Shown here piece by piece: positions 42,127 to 50,699 of a DNA stretch of 64,000 nucleotides (positions within the stretch are counted from its first letter, which is position 1; each line of letters opens with the position of its first letter). The stretch is from contig NZ_JAQMHX010000001.1 of the NCBI RefSeq assembly GCF_028331445.1, forward strand, positions 744,001 through 808,000, in the 5' to 3' direction. The notes beneath the pieces are model-generated. The model did no database searches. It saw only the letters and a program-made list of their open reading frames with translations, and was not told the DNA's origin. Made by a program: the position numbers and the translations under genes. The DNA comes from Candidatus Phyllobacterium onerii. GTDB taxonomy: Bacteria > Pseudomonadota > Alphaproteobacteria > Rhizobiales > Rhizobiaceae.

Positions 42127-42272
42127 AGGGTCTGTTGAGATTCGCGATTATGGCGAGGCGAAAACGGTGTTGTTCGAGCAACGGAGCGCAGCGTACATTC
42201 TGGTACGTGAGCACCGGAAGCGCAGAAAATCGCCGTTTGCAGGCCGCCATGGCGTGAATATCGACGGGCCCT
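42127..42272. repeat. Dispersed palindromic repeat, family A, copy 4 (longest)
   Basis: About 146 bp with imperfect outer arms ending in AGGGTCTGTTGAG on the left and TCGACGGGCCCT on the right, and the family core GGAGCGCAGCGTAC ... GTACGTGAGCACCGGAAGCG. It stands just upstream of a 28-residue membrane-peptide gene, whose GGGAGG ribosome site starts 13 bp after the repeat. Confidence 0.8.
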
Positions 42273-42298
42273 GCAGCAGCCATTGGGAGGACAACGGC

Positions 42299-42385
42299 AT
42301 GTGGTATTTGATCAGCGAGCTCTGGCTCTTTCTTCTGATTGCTGTTCTTGTCGGTTTCTATGTCGGCTGGTCGACCCAGGCCTGA
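42299..42385 (+). CDS. 28-residue membrane peptide in operon with HhH protein
   Basis: ATG 42299 follows GGGAGG with eight bases of spacing and encodes 28 residues. One hydrophobic helix covers nearly the whole peptide ('ISELWLFLLIAVLVGFYVGW'). It is immediately followed (29 bp) by the gene for a membrane-anchored helix-hairpin-helix protein, so both probably form one transcript. The conserved-looking Trp/Tyr ends suggest real function, but no family is recognised. Frame extends upstream inside the repeat without a ribosome site. Confidence 0.65.
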   Translation: MWYLISELWLFLLIAVLVGFYVGWSTQA

Positions 42386-42414
42386 CTTCGATAGCGAAGG
42401 TAGGATAACGAATC

Positions 42415-43074
42415 ATGGTGATGTTCATTTTATCGTCGCTGTTCCTCATTGCCGCCGCCTTTATCATTGGGGCGATTTTAGGCAATGTTTCCAAGAGGTT
42501 CTCGGCAAAAAGAGATTCTGTTTCTGAAAGCTCGACCAGAGCGGCCGATGCACGGCTTGCGTCCCTGTCGCTGCTCGGTACACCTGCGAATGACGATGTG
42601 AAGAAATCTGCCAGGGAAGCCGCCGCCATGATTCCGCCGGCGGAACCGGTTCCCGCGCCTGACCCTGCGGATCGCAGCAGATCGGCTCGCAAAACGGCGG
42701 CGCCAAAGAAGAGCCAGGCAAAGGCCGAGGCGAATATCGTGCGGAGCCCGAGGCAGGATGACAAGAACCGCCCGGCGTTGCTGAAGACTGCACGCCGCGG
42801 CAAGCCCGACAAGTTGACCGACATCGATGGTATTGGTGCCGTGATTGAATCGAAACTCTTCGCGGCCGGTATTTTCCACTACGACCAGATCGCCGGCTGG
42901 ACTGCCGATGAGGCCGCCTGGGTCAGTGAGGAAATCGGCTTTCCCGGTCGCGCTCATCGCGAGGACTGGATCAAACGGGCGTCAGGCTTGGTGAAGCCTG
43001 TCGCGAAGGCAAAGCCGAAGGCGGTGCCGAAAAAAGCTGCACCGAAGCCAGCGAGAACCGGCAAAAGCGGCTGA
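42415..43074 (+). CDS. Membrane-anchored helix-hairpin-helix protein
   Basis: A 219-residue protein. An N-terminal membrane helix ('MFILSSLFLIAAAFIIGAILG', residues 3-23) is followed by a low-complexity Ala/Pro/Lys linker (about 25-125). The C-terminal part holds a helix-hairpin-helix-like module ('DKLTDIDGIGAVIESKLFAAGIFHYDQ', then 'WTADEAAWVSEEIGFPGRAHREDW') also found at the C-terminus of NADH-quinone oxidoreductase chain E-type proteins in rhizobia. The tail is Lys/Ala/Pro-rich. DNA or protein binding at the membrane is a reasonable guess. The TAGGA ribosome site is loosely placed; a start at 42421 is also possible. Co-transcribed with the 28-residue peptide. Confidence 0.75.
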   Translation: MVMFILSSLFLIAAAFIIGAILGNVSKRFSAKRDSVSESSTRAADARLASLSLLGTPANDDVKKSAREAAAMIPPAEPVPAPDPADRSRSARKTAAPKKSQAKAEANIVRSPRQDDKNRPALLKTARRGKPDKLTDIDGIGAVIESKLFAAGIFHYDQIAGWTADEAAWVSEEIGFPGRAHREDWIKRASGLVKPVAKAKPKAVPKKAAPKPARTGKSG

Positions 43075-43127
43075 GCGCCTATCTCCCCCCTTGTGGGGGA
43101 GAAATAATCGACATCTGAAGTCTCAAC

Positions 43128-44012
43128 CTAAACCGCCCTTAAATCCACCCCGGCGGCAAATGCTGCGATCAGCTCGGGTAGGCGCCCGGTTTCCAGCATT
43201 GGCGCGTGACCCTGACCGGTGACATTGATCACCTGCAGCGCTGGATGCCTGTGCGTCATTTCCGCCACCGTTTCCGGTGCCAGTAGCGGCGTGTTCTCCC
43301 CGCGGATGACCAGCAGCGGCAGTTCGGCCAACAAATCGAACTGCGCCCATAGATCAGGCAATTTCTGCGTGAAATCAACGCCTTCCAACGTTTTCACGAG
43401 GTTCGGATCGTAGTCCGGGCGGATAGTTCCATCGATCTCGCGGTAGATCGCATGGGCGAAGCGCTCCCAGTCCGCATCTCGCAGCGCCGGGAATGCGACC
43501 CCATGCACGGCGTGTTGGATCTCCGCTGCTTCCGTCCAGCTCTTCGGCAACCGCGGATTGTTCAAGTACTGGCTGATCTGGAGCAATCCCGCCGGCGCAA
43601 TCTCCGGGCCGATATCGTTGAAGATCACGCCGGCAAGGAGTTGCGGTACAATCGCTGCGAGGATGTGGATAATCAGCCCGCCGCGCGACGTGCCGAGAAA
43701 CACCGCGCGATCGATCCCGACGACCTCCAGCCCGGCAATCACATCGCCGGCTTCAATGCCTATATTATAATGCGTGAAATCGGGATCGTAGGCCGATAGC
43801 CCGCGCCCGCGATAATCGAAGCTGACCACACGCCGCGGTGTTTCCGGATGTTCCGAAAGCACCAGCGCCAGTTCGTGGAAATCCCTGGCGTTGCGCGTCA
43901 GGCCGGGCAGGCAGATGAGCGGCAGGCTCTTCACTTCACGCGCCGGTTCGTACATCCGCGCGTAAAGCTTCAACCCATCCGGTGCATCGTAGATAATCTC
44001 GCGAAAGGCCAA
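43128..44012 (-). CDS. Cytosolic alpha/beta hydrolase
   Basis: A 294-residue hydrolase without signal peptide. The oxyanion region is 'LPLICLPGLTRNARDFHELA', the nucleophile elbow is 'VFLGTSRGGLI' (Ser about 119), the acid is probably Asp/Glu in 'LLVIRGENTPLLAPETV', and the His is in 'NVTGQGHAPMLE'. The RGRGLSA stretch after strand 3 is typical of epoxide-hydrolase/haloalkane-type relatives. GTSRGG rather than GxSxGG with a Met/Gln suggests esterase or lactonase, but specificity cannot be determined. It lies 4 bp downstream of the lytic transglycosylase gene, so the two are probably co-transcribed although functionally unrelated at first sight. Confidence 0.9.
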   Translation of the reverse strand: MAFREIIYDAPDGLKLYARMYEPAREVKSLPLICLPGLTRNARDFHELALVLSEHPETPRRVVSFDYRGRGLSAYDPDFTHYNIGIEAGDVIAGLEVVGIDRAVFLGTSRGGLIIHILAAIVPQLLAGVIFNDIGPEIAPAGLLQISQYLNNPRLPKSWTEAAEIQHAVHGVAFPALRDADWERFAHAIYREIDGTIRPDYDPNLVKTLEGVDFTQKLPDLWAQFDLLAELPLLVIRGENTPLLAPETVAEMTHRHPALQVINVTGQGHAPMLETGRLPELIAAFAAGVDLRAV

Positions 44013-44016
44013 GCGG

Positions 44017-46125
44017 TCAGCCGCGCCGTCCGGCGGTCAGATCGCTTTCGATCTGCGCCTTGCCCGTAAGCCGCGCCTTGTAGACCTCGTAGTTTTCCAT
44101 CACCCGCTGCACGTAGTTGCGTGTCTCGGTATAGGGAATGCGCTCGATCCAGTCGACCACGTCGTCGAGCGGCTTGCCGCGCGGATCGCCATATTTCGCC
44201 ACCCATTCATTGGCCCGGGTCGGGCCGGCATTGTAGCCGGCAAAGGTAAGCACATACGAACCATCGAACTTCGAGATCTGCTCGCCGAGGAATTTCGCGC
44301 CGAGCGTCGCGTTATAGGCCGCATCGGTCGTCAACCGGTCCTTCGAATAGCTCATGCCGGCGCGGGTGGCGACGCCCTTGGCTGTCCCGGGCAAAAGCTG
44401 AAGCAGGCCGCGCGCCCCGGCGCTTGATACCGCAGTCGGGTTGAACTCGCTCTCCTGCCGGGCGATGGCGTAGGCGAGGGCGGTGCCCGATCCGGAAATA
44501 TTGGCATTGCCGGGGATGGCGCCGATCGGATGCGACAGCGCGCCCACATCGATGCCGCGCTGCGCCGCAGCCTTGCCGACGCGCAGGGCGACGTAGTGAT
44601 TGCCCTTGCGCTCGGCCATCACCGCCAGCAGCGCCAGTTCGCCTGGACTGTCGAGCTCCTGCGCCAGGCTCGTATATAGCATCGCCGCGCGGGAATCGTA
44701 ACCCGTATCCTCGAGCCGCTGGATCGCCCGTACGGCCTCGCGCTGGGCAAAGCGCGTACGCTCGGCGTCCGTCGGCTTGGGGTAGGGCAGTTGCAACCCG
44801 GATTGCCCGAGCTTCGCCGCCGCAAGCTGCCCGTAGAACGTAGTGCCGTAGCGGGAAGCCCGCGTATAATACTCGCTGGCGCTGCCCGCGCTGCCGGCTT
44901 CCGCGGCGCGTCCGAGCCAGTAATAGGCGCGCGAGGCCGACATGGGCCGCGATGAAATCTCGGCGATCCGGGCAAAATGCTTCTGCGCCGTTTTCGCATC
45001 GTTCAGCGCTCTGAGCGCCACCCAGCCCGCATGAAACTCCGCATCCGCCGCAACGGCCGGTGTCTCGGCGCTGTGCGAGGCGGCAACGCGGTAGGCGCGC
45101 CTGGCATCGCCAATGTCCAGCAATTCGCGCGACAGCACCCGGCGCTCGGTCCACCACGCATCCGGATCGACCAGCGAAGCCGCATCGCGCGGCGCCGCAG
45201 CCATCGTGTCCGCCGCTTCCTTGTATTTCTCCTGCCGCCGCAAATATTGCGCCTTGGCGAAGATATAGGCGGCGTTCTGCGCCCAGGATCCATCCACCTG
45301 CGCCAGCTTCTTGCCGGCATCGGGCGCCTTTTGCAGCACGGCGGCAAAAGCCTGATACAGCGATGTCGCCCCGGCAAGCTTGGCCACACGCCCGGCGGAT
45401 TTCACCTTGCCCTCATAGAGCATGGTCAGCATGCGCGTCAGATGATCCTCGCGCGCAATGACCCCGGAAAACTCCTTGAGGATCATCGCTTCCTGATTGT
45501 CATCGAGCTTCTTCGTGCGCCAGAAAGGCCCGAGGATTTGCCGTGCGGCGCGCTGGTTGCCGCCGGCCACATAGGCGCGGGCGAGGATCACCACGCCTTC
45601 CGTCGTCTGCGGCGCCGTGTTGCCAAAGGCACTGATGACCACCGAAGGCGCCGGATTTTCCTTGAAAAGCGCCCGTTCGGAATTGCTGCGGAAAGTCGCC
45701 ATGCCCGGCCAGCCCGGTAGCTCGGCGGCGGCCTGCGCAATCTCGGAGCTCGGCACGCCCGGTGCATTGGAAAGGCCGATCGCCCAGGTCAATATATGCC
45801 GGTCGAGCGCCTGCGAAGGCAAGCCGTTGCGGATGCCGATCGCCCGCCGCACGTCGCCCGAAGCGATGGCATCGAGCCCGCTCTTCAGGCTCCCGGCGAT
45901 GGCCGAAGGCTTGGAGGGCTGGGCAATGCCCGCCGTCGTCACCGGGTCCGGATGCATCGCCGCCTGGATGGACGGGCTGACGCGGGTTTGCGTCGAGGCA
46001 AAAGGCTTTAGCGTAGGGATAGGGACCGCTGCCGAAGGCACAGGATTTTGGGCGTGCGCAGCCGACGCACTCAACGCGAGCGTGAGGCCAAGAAGAACAT
46101 GACGCAAAACAGAAGTTCTCAGCAT
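44017..46125 (-). CDS. Soluble lytic murein transglycosylase (Slt70-like)
   Basis: A 702-residue periplasmic muramidase cleaving peptidoglycan to 1,6-anhydromuropeptides. Residues 1-26 are a signal peptide ('VLLGLTLALSASAAHA'). The middle part is an all-helical superhelical U-shaped domain ('KLDDNQEAMILKEFSGVIAR', 'LVDPDAWWTERRVLSRELLD'). The C-terminal SLT domain contains the catalytic Glu in 'AIARQESEFNP' (about residue 555), 'SSAGARGLLQLLPGTAK' and 'LTFAGYNAGPTRANEW'. A start at 46272 is excluded because it translates a repeat ('LMVSLSNHAQ'); ATG 46125 begins the signal peptide. The gene lies upstream of dapA in related genomes too, here separated by a 3-kb insert. Confidence 0.93.
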   Translation of the reverse strand: MLRTSVLRHVLLGLTLALSASAAHAQNPVPSAAVPIPTLKPFASTQTRVSPSIQAAMHPDPVTTAGIAQPSKPSAIAGSLKSGLDAIASGDVRRAIGIRNGLPSQALDRHILTWAIGLSNAPGVPSSEIAQAAAELPGWPGMATFRSNSERALFKENPAPSVVISAFGNTAPQTTEGVVILARAYVAGGNQRAARQILGPFWRTKKLDDNQEAMILKEFSGVIAREDHLTRMLTMLYEGKVKSAGRVAKLAGATSLYQAFAAVLQKAPDAGKKLAQVDGSWAQNAAYIFAKAQYLRRQEKYKEAADTMAAAPRDAASLVDPDAWWTERRVLSRELLDIGDARRAYRVAASHSAETPAVAADAEFHAGWVALRALNDAKTAQKHFARIAEISSRPMSASRAYYWLGRAAEAGSAGSASEYYTRASRYGTTFYGQLAAAKLGQSGLQLPYPKPTDAERTRFAQREAVRAIQRLEDTGYDSRAAMLYTSLAQELDSPGELALLAVMAERKGNHYVALRVGKAAAQRGIDVGALSHPIGAIPGNANISGSGTALAYAIARQESEFNPTAVSSAGARGLLQLLPGTAKGVATRAGMSYSKDRLTTDAAYNATLGAKFLGEQISKFDGSYVLTFAGYNAGPTRANEWVAKYGDPRGKPLDDVVDWIERIPYTETRNYVQRVMENYEVYKARLTGKAQIESDLTAGRRG

Positions 46126-46216
46126 AAAACTACCGGTTATGTTGAAGCGGATCGTGAAGAGCCCCTGATCCGGCAGGGCAATCGCGTTTGAAGGAATATA
46201 TCGATGGCACATTCCC

Positions 46217-46342
46217 TGTGCGTGGTTCGACAAGCTCACCATGAGGGAGGTTTTTGGCTGCAAGAGTGTCACTGAATTTGCAAGCCTTGACTCCCTGCAA
46301 TCAACTTCTCTCCCTCATGGTGAGCTTGTCGAACCACGCACA
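46217..46342. repeat. Inverted pair of dispersed repeat B
   Basis: Two perfect 33-bp arms face each other: 46217-46249 and 46310-46342 (arm starts TGTGCGTGGTTCGACAAGCT). About 60 bp lie between. The same unit appears again as an inverted pair at 48527-48692. When translated it gives the artefactual SLSNHA motif that contaminates many gene starts. Confidence 0.85.
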
Positions 46343-46523
46343 ATGCATGTGCAATCTTTCAAATGCGGTTGCCCCTGATCCGAAGACAATAGCATAATAG
46401 TGGCGGACGTATGAAAGCAGTATTAACGAAGCGTTAGCCGGAAAGGTCGGGTTTGAAGGGTAACGGGTTTGTGATGCGCAGCCTTGGCTACTACTCTCCG
46501 TCATTCTGCCGTCATCCCACCAA

Positions 46524-46583
46524 CCTCTCCGTCATCAACTCTGTTGAAGATTGCAATCTTCAACAGAGTTGATGACGGAGAGG
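46524..46583. repeat. 60-bp perfect palindrome
   Basis: Every base from 46524 to 46553 pairs with its mirror from 46554 to 46583, with no spacer; the central sequence is GATTGCAATC. It would form a 30-bp hairpin or cruciform. No T-tract follows on either side, and it is far from gene ends, so it is not a simple terminator. Confidence 0.9.
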
Positions 46584-46711
46584 GAAGCGCGTTTCAATCA
46601 AACCTGAAAAGCACGCGGTCGTCCCCGCGCGCTTTCCTTCGTGCAGGTCAGCATTATGAACGCTTCTTGATAGCGGCCGGCGCGCCGCCGCATACGGCGG
46701 GGTTGACTATA

Positions 46712-47716
46712 TTACAAGATGAAGTTCGCGGACCAATGGGCACCGTGTTCATCGTATTCGCTCCAATGTATTTTCATATCTGGAGATTTATCGCCATTGA
46801 TGTCGACCAGTATGTCACCTTGATGTAGGCTACGTTGGACCACGAGTTGACCACGCGCTCCAGTGAAGGCCGAGACCTTGACGAAGGCCTGATCGCCATC
46901 CGTTGATATACCGTTAGCGTCGATTTGCGATAGATCAACTCTATCACGTATAGACACACGTATTGTATCAAATCCGGTCGGCAGACTGTCGGTCGGGCTT
47001 TCGTAGACAAATCTGTCTATATCCGCCGATTGTGTTGACCCACGCAAATCGTCGCGGCCTGCACCTCCGTTGAGGACATTGGCGCCATCGTCGCCAAGGA
47101 GGACATCATCGCCATTGCCGCCGATCAGCGTGTCATCACCGCCCTCGCCAAAGAGCCCGTCATTGCCGTTCAGACCAACGAGGACGTTGGCGTTATTATT
47201 GCCGGTGATCGTGTCGTGTGATTGCGAGCCGACGACATTCTCGAAATCATTGGAGACTAGATCGCCATTTGCATGGCCGCCGCTCACGGTGATATTGCCC
47301 AGCGCATTCAGCTGCGCCATATTGACGTTCACACCGAGATTGGAAAACTCATAGCTCAGCGTATCGGTGCCGCCAAGGTCCCCGGCGCCGCCGGAAAGCG
47401 TGTCCGCTCCCGCACCGCCATGAATATAATCATCGCCGTCGCCGCCATTGATAACATCAAGACCCACACCACCGAATATCTGGTCCTCGCCATCGCCGCC
47501 ATTGACAATACTGGCGAGGGTGAGTGCGCCGGTGATGTGGATGCGGTCGTTGCCCGTCCCGCCATTGGCAAGGGCCGCCGATACAAGATTGGTGTACTCA
47601 AGATCATCGTTGCCGCTATTGTTAAAGCCGATCGGCGGATCTGTCACCAAGCGGTTCCATCCGCCATTCGAGACGCTGAGCAGATCAAAAATGGATTGTG
47701 GTAAGGTCGAAGGCAT
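46712..47716 (-). CDS. RTX/haemolysin-type calcium-binding protein
   Basis: A 334-residue secreted protein. Repeats of the calcium-binding nonapeptide type run through residues about 55-235 ('GGTGNDRIHI', 'GGDGEDQIFGG', 'GGDGDDYIHGGAGADTLSGG', 'GGNGDDVLLGDDGANVLNGG'), followed by a C-terminal beta region ('RDRVDLSQIDANGIS', 'VDINGDKSPDMKI') of the kind that serves as a type I secretion signal. There is no N-terminal signal peptide, as expected for type I substrates. The start is ambiguous: the ATG at 47716 is nine bases after GGGGAG, whereas an ATG at 47722 is only three bases from it. No TolC/HlyB/HlyD genes adjoin, so secretion must use a system elsewhere. Confidence 0.82.
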   Translation of the reverse strand: MPSTLPQSIFDLLSVSNGGWNRLVTDPPIGFNNSGNDDLEYTNLVSAALANGGTGNDRIHITGALTLASIVNGGDGEDQIFGGVGLDVINGGDGDDYIHGGAGADTLSGGAGDLGGTDTLSYEFSNLGVNVNMAQLNALGNITVSGGHANGDLVSNDFENVVGSQSHDTITGNNNANVLVGLNGNDGLFGEGGDDTLIGGNGDDVLLGDDGANVLNGGAGRDDLRGSTQSADIDRFVYESPTDSLPTGFDTIRVSIRDRVDLSQIDANGISTDGDQAFVKVSAFTGARGQLVVQRSLHQGDILVDINGDKSPDMKIHWSEYDEHGAHWSANFIL

Positions 47717-49247
47717 GATCATGCACTCCCCGTTCGGGCTGCATGGGCCGGTGTCCTCCCCAGGGCCTGCTACCTCCGCAGCCAACGCTATTAACCATAC
47801 GCCTTTATGATGAGATGGCAATTAGACCGCACGAAATAAGGCTTAAACAAAACGAGCTAGGTACTTACCCTATTCCGGCCACGCATAAGTCATGAAAGCC
47901 TTTAATCAATCATTGTAGCTATGCACGTACAGAACAAGGGTGTACAATCACAAGTATAGTTGTTGCCCGTTCATGAGCCTCCGGGGGCGGTGGCCAGTCC
48001 GTGACATGAGATCACGGCGATTGACGAATGCAAGGCAACGCACATTCATAAGCTCGCCGGTCCTGAGGCAATTCCACGAATTGCTAAAAGCTGAAGGGCC
48101 GAACCCTGTGGGAGGGGTCATCGCGAATGTGCCGAAGCGCGCTCATGCGGAAGCTCAAGGCACCCCCTGGAAGGCCTCATTCCAGTCCATCTTGGCCAAA
48201 TGAATTGGCAATAGCAAAAATGCTTTGTGCATGCCCCGTTCAAACGGCGGCTGTTCTCATGGCAATCGACGCTTGCGCGGGAAATTGTGCCCACAATCCC
48301 GCTCTGGCGGAGGTGCCTGATGATAGTTGGCGCAGCCGGCTTCGTCCTCGCAAATATGTGGAGCCGGCAAATGGACGGGGAGCACGTCCCCGGGGAGGGA
48401 CGCGCATGGAGGAGGCGGCGCGGATAGGTCCGCGCTGCCTTCTTCCGGGTTCACGCGCTGTGGGCGGCATTCGGCAGAAGTTCTCAAGTAACTTGTTGGC
48501 ATGAGGTGGTTCGACAGGTTCAGCGATGTGCGTGGTTCGTAGCTCGGCAAGCTCGCTATGATGAAGCTCACCATGAGGGAAGTGGGTTGATTGCAGGGAG
48601 CCAAAACTGCAAACGATGATCCATGCGCCGACGCTACCGATATTAAGGCAGTCCACTACCTCCCTCATGGTGAGCTTGTCGAACCACGCACATGGTGTCC
48701 CTCATCCAGAGCCTACCAAAGTCGAACATCCGTGGATAAGTCCCGACTTATCCACGCAAGGGCGTTTCAGGGGCGCAAAAGCCATTACTTGAACGCACCG
48801 CATGCTGGTCTTGAGAGGGAAAAATCGTTACTTGGGCATATTGCGCGTAGAAAACGCTAGGTTCAACCTGACAATGACGTAGAGTTGCATGAAATCGCTA
48901 AAACCGCTTTCATATGAACGATCACTTAATTGAACGATCGTTTCTTTAATTTTCACCTGGAATCCAGTTCCAAGGCCGAAATTGGCATGTTTGCGATGCT
49001 CGGGTCGCGATCTGGATGCGCAAATGGCGCGAACTTATGCCGAACTCACACAAACATTGGCGAATACCATGCAAGAAACCTCGATTCTGGCGCAAGAATT
49101 TCAACTGGCGCGGGAATTTTAGTTGTCTCAAGTTGATGATTTCCATCACCAAAAGGAACTTGTAACCAAAAGCTCGCGCGACTATGGTGCGCCACCTCGT
49201 GACCGGACAGGGTCGGGGGGCTGATCATTATTATTTCGGAGTTTCCC
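47717..49247. other. 1.5-kb region with no supported gene; contains second inverted repeat-B pair
   Basis: The 5' part (47717-48500) has several open frames (for example one ending at 48203 and one at 48504 on the plus strand), but none combines a ribosome site with a recognisable protein, so they may be decayed genes. The 3' part (48700-49247) is AT-richer and holds two direct GAACGATC words near 48917 and 48934 and the leader of dapA. The region interrupts the usual slt-dapA adjacency. Confidence 0.5.
48527..48692. repeat. Second inverted pair of dispersed repeat B (one arm expanded)
   Basis: The right arm (48660-48692) equals the family-B arm at 46310-46342 exactly. The left arm (48527-48580) is the inverted copy with about 21 extra bases inserted after TGTGCGTGGTTCG. 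The spacer between them is about 79 bp. Confidence 0.75.
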
Positions 49248-50129
49248 ATGCTGAAAGGCTCAATCACCGCTCTCGTCACGCCCTTCGATCAGGACGGCGC
49301 GTTCGACGAGAAAGCCTTTCGTGGCTTTGTTTCCTGGCAAATAGACAATGGAACCAATGGGTTGGTACCCGTTGGCACCACCGGTGAATCGCCGACGCTT
49401 TCCCATGCGGAGCACAAGCGCGTCGTTGAGGTCTGCATCGAGGAAGCCGCCGGGCGCGTGCCGGTGATTGCGGGCGCGGGCTCCAACAATACGCGCGAAG
49501 CCATTGAATTGGCTGAGTTTTCCGAGAAGGCCGGTGCCGACGCCATTCTCGTCGTCACGCCCTATTACAACAAGCCGAGCCAGCGCGGCCTCTACGCCCA
49601 TTACGCGGCGATAGCCGAAGCCGTGTCGCTGCCGATTATCATCTATAACATTCCGGGCCGGTCGATCATCGACATGACCCCGGAGACGATGGGCAAACTC
49701 GCCAATGATTTCAAAAACATAGCGGGCGTCAAGGACGCGACTGGCAAGATCGAGCGCGTGTCGGAACAGCGCATCACCTGCGGCAAAGATTTCATCCAGC
49801 TCTCCGGTGAGGATGCGACGGCGCTCGGTTTCAACGCCCATGGCGGCCATGGCTGCATCTCGGTGACGTCCAATGTCGCGCCGCGGCTTTGCGCGGAATT
49901 TCAGGCGGCGACGCTGGCCGGTGAGTATGATAAGGCATTGTTATTGCAGGATAAATTGATGCCTTTGCATAAGGCGCTGTTCCTTGAGCCCAACCCGTCC
50001 GGGCCGAAATATGCGCTGGCGAAGCTTGGCAAGATGCACGACGCGCTCCGTTCACCGATGGTGCAGGTCGAGGCCCATACCGCCGAGCGTATCGATCAGG
50101 CGATGCGGCATGCCGGTCTGGTCAATTAG
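49248..50129 (+). CDS. dapA: 4-hydroxy-tetrahydrodipicolinate synthase
   Basis: A 293-residue cytosolic enzyme condensing pyruvate and aspartate semialdehyde in the lysine/diaminopimelate pathway. The Schiff-base Lys is Lys162 ('[13 protein letters not shown]'), the catalytic Tyr is Tyr133 ('[10 protein letters not shown]'), and the family signatures '[13 protein letters not shown]' and '[18 protein letters not shown]' are present. Length equals the E. coli enzyme. GGAG lies six bases before the ATG. smpB follows 77 bp downstream with a short palindromic repeat between, a standard Rhizobiales pairing. Confidence 0.98.
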   Translation: MLKGSITALVTPFDQDGAFDEKAFRGFVSWQIDNGTNGLVPVGTTGESPTLSHAEHKRVVEVCIEEAAGRVPVIAGAGSNNTREAIELAEFSEKAGADAILVVTPYYNKPSQRGLYAHYAAIAEAVSLPIIIYNIPGRSIIDMTPETMGKLANDFKNIAGVKDATGKIERVSEQRITCGKDFIQLSGEDATALGFNAHGGHGCISVTSNVAPRLCAEFQAATLAGEYDKALLLQDKLMPLHKALFLEPNPSGPKYALAKLGKMHDALRSPMVQVEAHTAERIDQAMRHAGLVN

Positions 50130-50130
50130 A

Positions 50131-50175
50131 GCAATTCCGGGAAAAGTGTGCCGCGGTTTTACCAATCGGAATTGC
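50131..50175. repeat. Short palindromic repeat, family D
   Basis: GCAATTCCG (50131-50139) and CGGAATTGC (50167-50175) form the arms of a stem with internal GGGAAAAGTGTG, between dapA and smpB. It starts two bases after the dapA stop. A partial second copy is at 42094. Confidence 0.6.
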
Positions 50176-50206
50176 GTAAGAACATCAGGAATCCCATATA
50201 AATTGC

Positions 50207-50695
50207 ATGAACAAGCCAAAAACTGCCTCAAAACCCATCACGGTTCGCAAAATCATTGCGGAAAACCGTAAAGCGCGCTTCAATTTCGAGATTCTCGACA
50301 CGCTGGAGGCTGGCATCGTCTTGCAGGGCACCGAGGTCAAGTCGCTGCGCCGCAACCAGTCGAATATTGCCGAGAGTTACGCAAGTTTCGAGAATGGCGA
50401 GTTCTGGCTGATCAACTCCTATATTCCGGAGTATCTGCAGGCAAACCGCTTCAACCACGAGCCCCGCCGCCATCGCAAGCTGTTGATTTCAAAGCGGGAA
50501 ATGTCGCGGCTGGCGCAATCCGTGGATCGTGAGGGGATGACGGTCGTGCCGCTGAAACTCTACTTCAACGACCAGGGGCGGGCCAAGCTCGAGATCGCCG
50601 TCGCGCGCGGCAAGAAGCTGCATGACAAGCGCGAAACGGAAAAGCAGCGCGACTGGAACCGCGAGAAATCACGGCTGATGAAAGAGCGCGGCTAG
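50207..50695 (+). CDS. smpB: SsrA-binding protein
   Basis: A 162-residue RNA-binding partner of tmRNA in trans-translation. The OB-fold has the family signatures '[26 protein letters not shown]', 'GTEVKSLR' and '[26 protein letters not shown]'. The Lys/Arg-rich C-terminal tail ('[16 protein letters not shown]') is the part that mimics a tRNA anticodon arm in the ribosome. Length is normal. It lies downstream of dapA and is tail-to-tail with the UDG gene (4 bp apart). Confidence 0.98.
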   Translation: MNKPKTASKPITVRKIIAENRKARFNFEILDTLEAGIVLQGTEVKSLRRNQSNIAESYASFENGEFWLINSYIPEYLQANRFNHEPRRHRKLLISKREMSRLAQSVDREGMTVVPLKLYFNDQGRAKLEIAVARGKKLHDKRETEKQRDWNREKSRLMKERG

Positions 50696-50699
50696 GTTT

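Larger units (their letters stand above)
46126..46711. other. Repeat-dense non-coding region between slt and RTX genes
   Basis: 586 bp with an inverted pair of family-B repeats (46217-46342) and a 60-bp perfect palindrome (46524-46583). No ribosome-site-supported gene is seen. Confidence 0.6.

Noticed and set aside
46126-46272. Upstream extension of the lytic transglycosylase to 46272
   Set aside because: The added residues translate a dispersed repeat (SLMVSLSNHA) and precede a clear signal peptide at the chosen ATG.
47940-48203. 87-codon plus-strand frame
   Set aside because: The last 50 residues look somewhat protein-like, but start and family are not supported.
48127-48504. 125-codon plus-strand frame in the slt-dapA insert
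   Set aside because: No ribosome site, no recognisable protein pattern; may be decayed coding DNA but cannot be supported.
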